A stretch of 64,000 nt of DNA from Deltaproteobacteria bacterium. GTDB lineage: Bacteria; Desulfobacterota; Syntrophia; Syntrophales; Smithellaceae. Every line of letters begins with the position of its first letter. Within the stretch, counting starts at the first letter, position 1. The stretch lies in the NCBI GenBank assembly GCA_012729055.1, contig JAAYDW010000057.1, positions 1-64,000 of the forward strand, read 5' to 3'. Positions 61,904 to 64,000 of this stretch are shown here, piece by piece. The translations under genes and the position numbers were made by a program. The notes under the pieces are model-generated. The model saw nothing but the letters and a program-made list of their open reading frames with translations, was not told where the DNA came from and did no database searches.

Positions 61904-62629
61904 ATGCTTACCATCAGCAAATCTTCTTCGAAGGGCAAAAAGCAAAACGCCTGTCTCGCCTGCGGGACCACGGAAAACATCGGCAAGCGGCGCTACTGCT
62001 CCGTGCGGTGCCGGCAGCACCTGCGTCAGAAGCTCAACACGCGGACCGGTTTGCTGCAGGCTCTGAACGCGCGCTACGCGACGTTTTATTTCACGCCCTC
62101 TGCGGTGGTTCTGGATGTCGTGCCCCACGGCGTCCGGGAGATATTCCGGTTTACGGCCGCGCGCACGAGAGGGTGCCGGCCCGCCGACGATTTCGGACGG
62201 ATGACGAATATCCTGGGCGGCGCCTGGTGGGACGAGGAAAAACGGACGGCCAAAAACTACCTGGCGTCGCGCCGTGTACTGGAAATGGCCGAGCGCTTGG
62301 CGATATCGGAAGGACTGGCCCGGCCGCGTCTGATCAAGGCCCCAACGGTGAAACCGGAAAACCTGGTGCTGCTGGACATTGCCCGGGTGGACCTGGGATC
62401 GCGCGATCTGATCCGGATCATCAAGAATGCCTACCGCCGGCAGGTCAAGGTTCATCACCCCGATGCGGGCGGTCAGGCGGCCATCTTTCGGAAAATTCAC
62501 GCCGCCTATCAGGAAATGCTGCGCTGGGCGGACAATCCAACCTTCATCCGCCGCCGCGGTTTTCCCGACAAGTGGTACTACGACGGCGACCACAAACGAT
62601 GGGTTCAACCCATGCCGGCGCGCAAATAG
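61904..62629 (+). CDS. Zinc-finger protein with C-terminal J domain
   Basis: A 241-residue protein. The N-terminus has a four-cysteine finger (ACLACG...YCSVRCRQHL). A middle domain of about 110 residues is unfamiliar (ILGGAWWDEEKRTAKNYL). The C-terminal 75 residues form a J domain with the HPD motif in VKVHHPDAGG and AAYQEMLRWAD. J domains normally lie at the N-terminus, so this order is uncommon. It starts ten bases after a terminator without a Shine-Dalgarno, and the frame allows only ATG 61886 or 61904. It may have a leaderless or internal promoter. Confidence 0.72.
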   Translation: MLTISKSSSKGKKQNACLACGTTENIGKRRYCSVRCRQHLRQKLNTRTGLLQALNARYATFYFTPSAVVLDVVPHGVREIFRFTAARTRGCRPADDFGRMTNILGGAWWDEEKRTAKNYLASRRVLEMAERLAISEGLARPRLIKAPTVKPENLVLLDIARVDLGSRDLIRIIKNAYRRQVKVHHPDAGGQAAIFRKIHAAYQEMLRWADNPTFIRRRGFPDKWYYDGDHKRWVQPMPARK

Positions 62630-62650
62630 CTTTTGGAAAATCCGAAGCCG

Positions 62651-64000
62651 TTACTGAACCGCCCCGCCCAGTGTTTTGTAAAGCGTAATGCGATTGTTGA
62701 TGCGGACGAGTTTAAGCAGAATGAGCCCCTGCTCGGCGGCGTAAAGCGAGCGTTGTGCGTCCAGAACGGTCAGATAACTGTCGATGCCCTTGTTGTAGCG
62801 GGATTCGGAAAGGCGATAGGCCGTGGCCAGCGCCTCCACCAGGGATTCCTGCGCCGCAATGCGTTCATTGATCATGCCCTTTTCGGCCAGCGTGTCGGAA
62901 ACTTCCCGGAAAGCCGTCTGGATGGACTTTTCATACTGGGCAATGGAGATTTCTTTTTCCAGTTTGGCGACATCGTAGGCATACCAGGTGCGGGCGTCAA
63001 AAATCGGCATTGTGATCTGCGGCGTGAAACTCCATACACCGGAGCCGGATTTGAAAAGACCGGAAAGTTCGGCGCTGGCCGTTCCCACGGAGGTGGAAAG
63101 CGCAATCCTGGGGAAGAAGGCGGCGCGGGCCGCGCCGATATTGGCGTTGGCCGCCCTGAGGCGATGCTCCGCCGCGAGGACATCGGGGCGGGCAAGCAGC
63201 GGCTCCGAGGACAGACCCGCGGAAATATCCCGCGGCGGGCCGACGCTGCTGAGATTTTCGGGCAGCAGATCTTGCGCGACGGGCGAACCGGCCAGCAGAT
63301 TCAGAGCGTTCAAATCCTGCGCGACCAGCTGCGTGTAGCGGGCGACGTCGCCGCGGGCGGCGTCGACCTGGCTTTGCGACCGTTTCAGATCCAGTTCCGA
63401 GACCATGCCGACCTCATAGCGCTTCCGGATCAGCCGGTAGGATTCCTCCTGCGCCGTGAGCGTTTTTAAAACCTGCTGCTGGGCTTCCCGGTCGGCGGCC
63501 AGCGCAAGGTAGGCTTGCGCGACGGTGGACACCAGCAGAACTTCTGCTCCACGCAGCGCTTCCCGGGAGGCCATATACTCTTCCAGAGCGGCATCCCGGA
63601 GGCTGCGGATGCGGCCGAAAAAATCGAGCTCCCAGGACGTGATGCCCAGATTGACGCTGTATTTTTCCGCGGTGTAGGCGTTGCCGGAAGCGGACAGATC
63701 GGCGGGAATCCGTTCCTGGTACCAGGTGCCGGCGGCGTTCACCGTGGGCAGCAAAGAGACGCGGCCGATGCCGTAGTAAGCCCGCGCTTTTTCCACGGTG
63801 AGAACGGCCAGCCGCAAATCGCGGTTGTTGGCGAGCGCCGTTTGAATGATCTCCTGCAGACGCGCGTCGGGAATGAAGTCCCGCCAGGGCAGAGGCGCCG
63901 TCTTTTCCGCAGCGGCGTTTTCCGCCGGAGGATAGGCTTTTCCGGCCGGCCATTGCGCGGGGACGGGCGCCTCCGGGCGTTCGTATTTGGGCGCCATTGT
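62651..64000 (-). CDS. Outer-membrane efflux factor (TolC/NodT family), start beyond window
   Basis: Outer-membrane channel of a tripartite RND or MFS efflux pump. The first visible residues TMAPKYERPEAPVP are the usual segment just after the lipidated Cys of NodT-type factors, so only the signal peptide is missing. Two OEP repeats are present (AQAYLALAADREAQQQVLKT; SESRYNKGIDSYLTVLDAQR). The coiled-coil barrel helices and the ELDFFGRIRSLRDAALEEY segment are typical. The inner-membrane and adaptor genes would be expected just past the right edge. Confidence 0.93.
   Translation of the reverse strand, partial: TMAPKYERPEAPVPAQWPAGKAYPPAENAAAEKTAPLPWRDFIPDARLQEIIQTALANNRDLRLAVLTVEKARAYYGIGRVSLLPTVNAAGTWYQERIPADLSASGNAYTAEKYSVNLGITSWELDFFGRIRSLRDAALEEYMASREALRGAEVLLVSTVAQAYLALAADREAQQQVLKTLTAQEESYRLIRKRYEVGMVSELDLKRSQSQVDAARGDVARYTQLVAQDLNALNLLAGSPVAQDLLPENLSSVGPPRDISAGLSSEPLLARPDVLAAEHRLRAANANIGAARAAFFPRIALSTSVGTASAELSGLFKSGSGVWSFTPQITMPIFDARTWYAYDVAKLEKEISIAQYEKSIQTAFREVSDTLAEKGMINERIAAQESLVEALATAYRLSESRYNKGIDSYLTVLDAQRSLYAAEQGLILLKLVRINNRITLYKTLGGAVQ

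Overview
The window is a 64 kb piece of bacterial chromosome, GC-rich and densely packed with genes. Gene content and order point to an anaerobic or microaerophilic Gram-negative bacterium, most likely a deltaproteobacterium in the broad sense (Desulfobacterota, Syntrophales-like). The main pointers are a fused MetF/MetV-type methylenetetrahydrofolate reductase, anaerobic glycerol-3-phosphate dehydrogenase GlpABC, an EFR1-type ferredoxin, a Cam-type gamma carbonic anhydrase, a CFI-box C-terminus on a secreted protease, lipoproteins and an outer-membrane efflux factor. This placement is an inference from content; no marker was searched.

Layout. 1-2.2 kb: the tail of an unknown gene, a 16-bp tandem repeat, a Fic protein and a tryptophan-rich hypothetical. 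2.3-6.1 kb: minus-strand operon rpsF-rpsR-DUF2232 membrane protein-rplI-dnaB. 6.2-9.2 kb: a zinc-phospholipase-C-like protein, a small membrane protein, a J-domain protein and inorganic pyrophosphatase. 9.5-13.1 kb: an AT-richer insert with a PLD-nuclease/SF2-helicase/DUF3427 protein behind a small gene, ending in short repeats and a gene fragment. 13.3-14.4 kb: a lipoprotein built from three nearly identical 87-residue units, then tRNA-Arg(CCG). 14.4-23.8 kb: MTHFR, an AMIN/amidase/LysM cell-wall hydrolase, a membrane protein, hemerythrin, ZnuACB-type metal importer, a BASS-like transporter and Fe/Mn superoxide dismutase. 23.8-27.8 kb: rluB, scpB, scpA and trpS bracketed by two HU/IHF-family proteins.

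28.2-31.0 kb: a lipoprotein resembling a free-standing I9 propeptide, followed by a subtilase. 31.1-42.7 kb: a complete glycerol uptake and oxidation cluster on the minus strand (glpS-T-P-Q-U-V, glpK, glpA-B-C). Its two transporter ATPases have complementary defects. 43.1-46.5 kb: an unknown secreted coiled-coil protein, an exported DUF4124-glutaredoxin and an EFR1 ferredoxin. 46.5-49.9 kb: ileS-lspA. 50.2-55.3 kb: an LPP20-like secreted protein, mutL, miaA and a TPR/SLH-like lipoprotein. 55.4-61.8 kb: valS-nadC-birA-coaX-coaE-gamma carbonic anhydrase, closed by a strong terminator. 61.9-64 kb: a zinc-finger/J-domain protein and the start-truncated end of a TolC-type outer-membrane factor.

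Most of the window is housekeeping. The parts most worth a second look are the asymmetric glycerol ABC ATPases, the protease with its detached propeptide homologue, the low-GC helicase insert, two exact 7-bp-period repeat arrays at gene boundaries, the three-unit lipoprotein, and the exported glutaredoxin cluster. No CRISPR array, rRNA gene, complete insertion sequence or prophage was seen.
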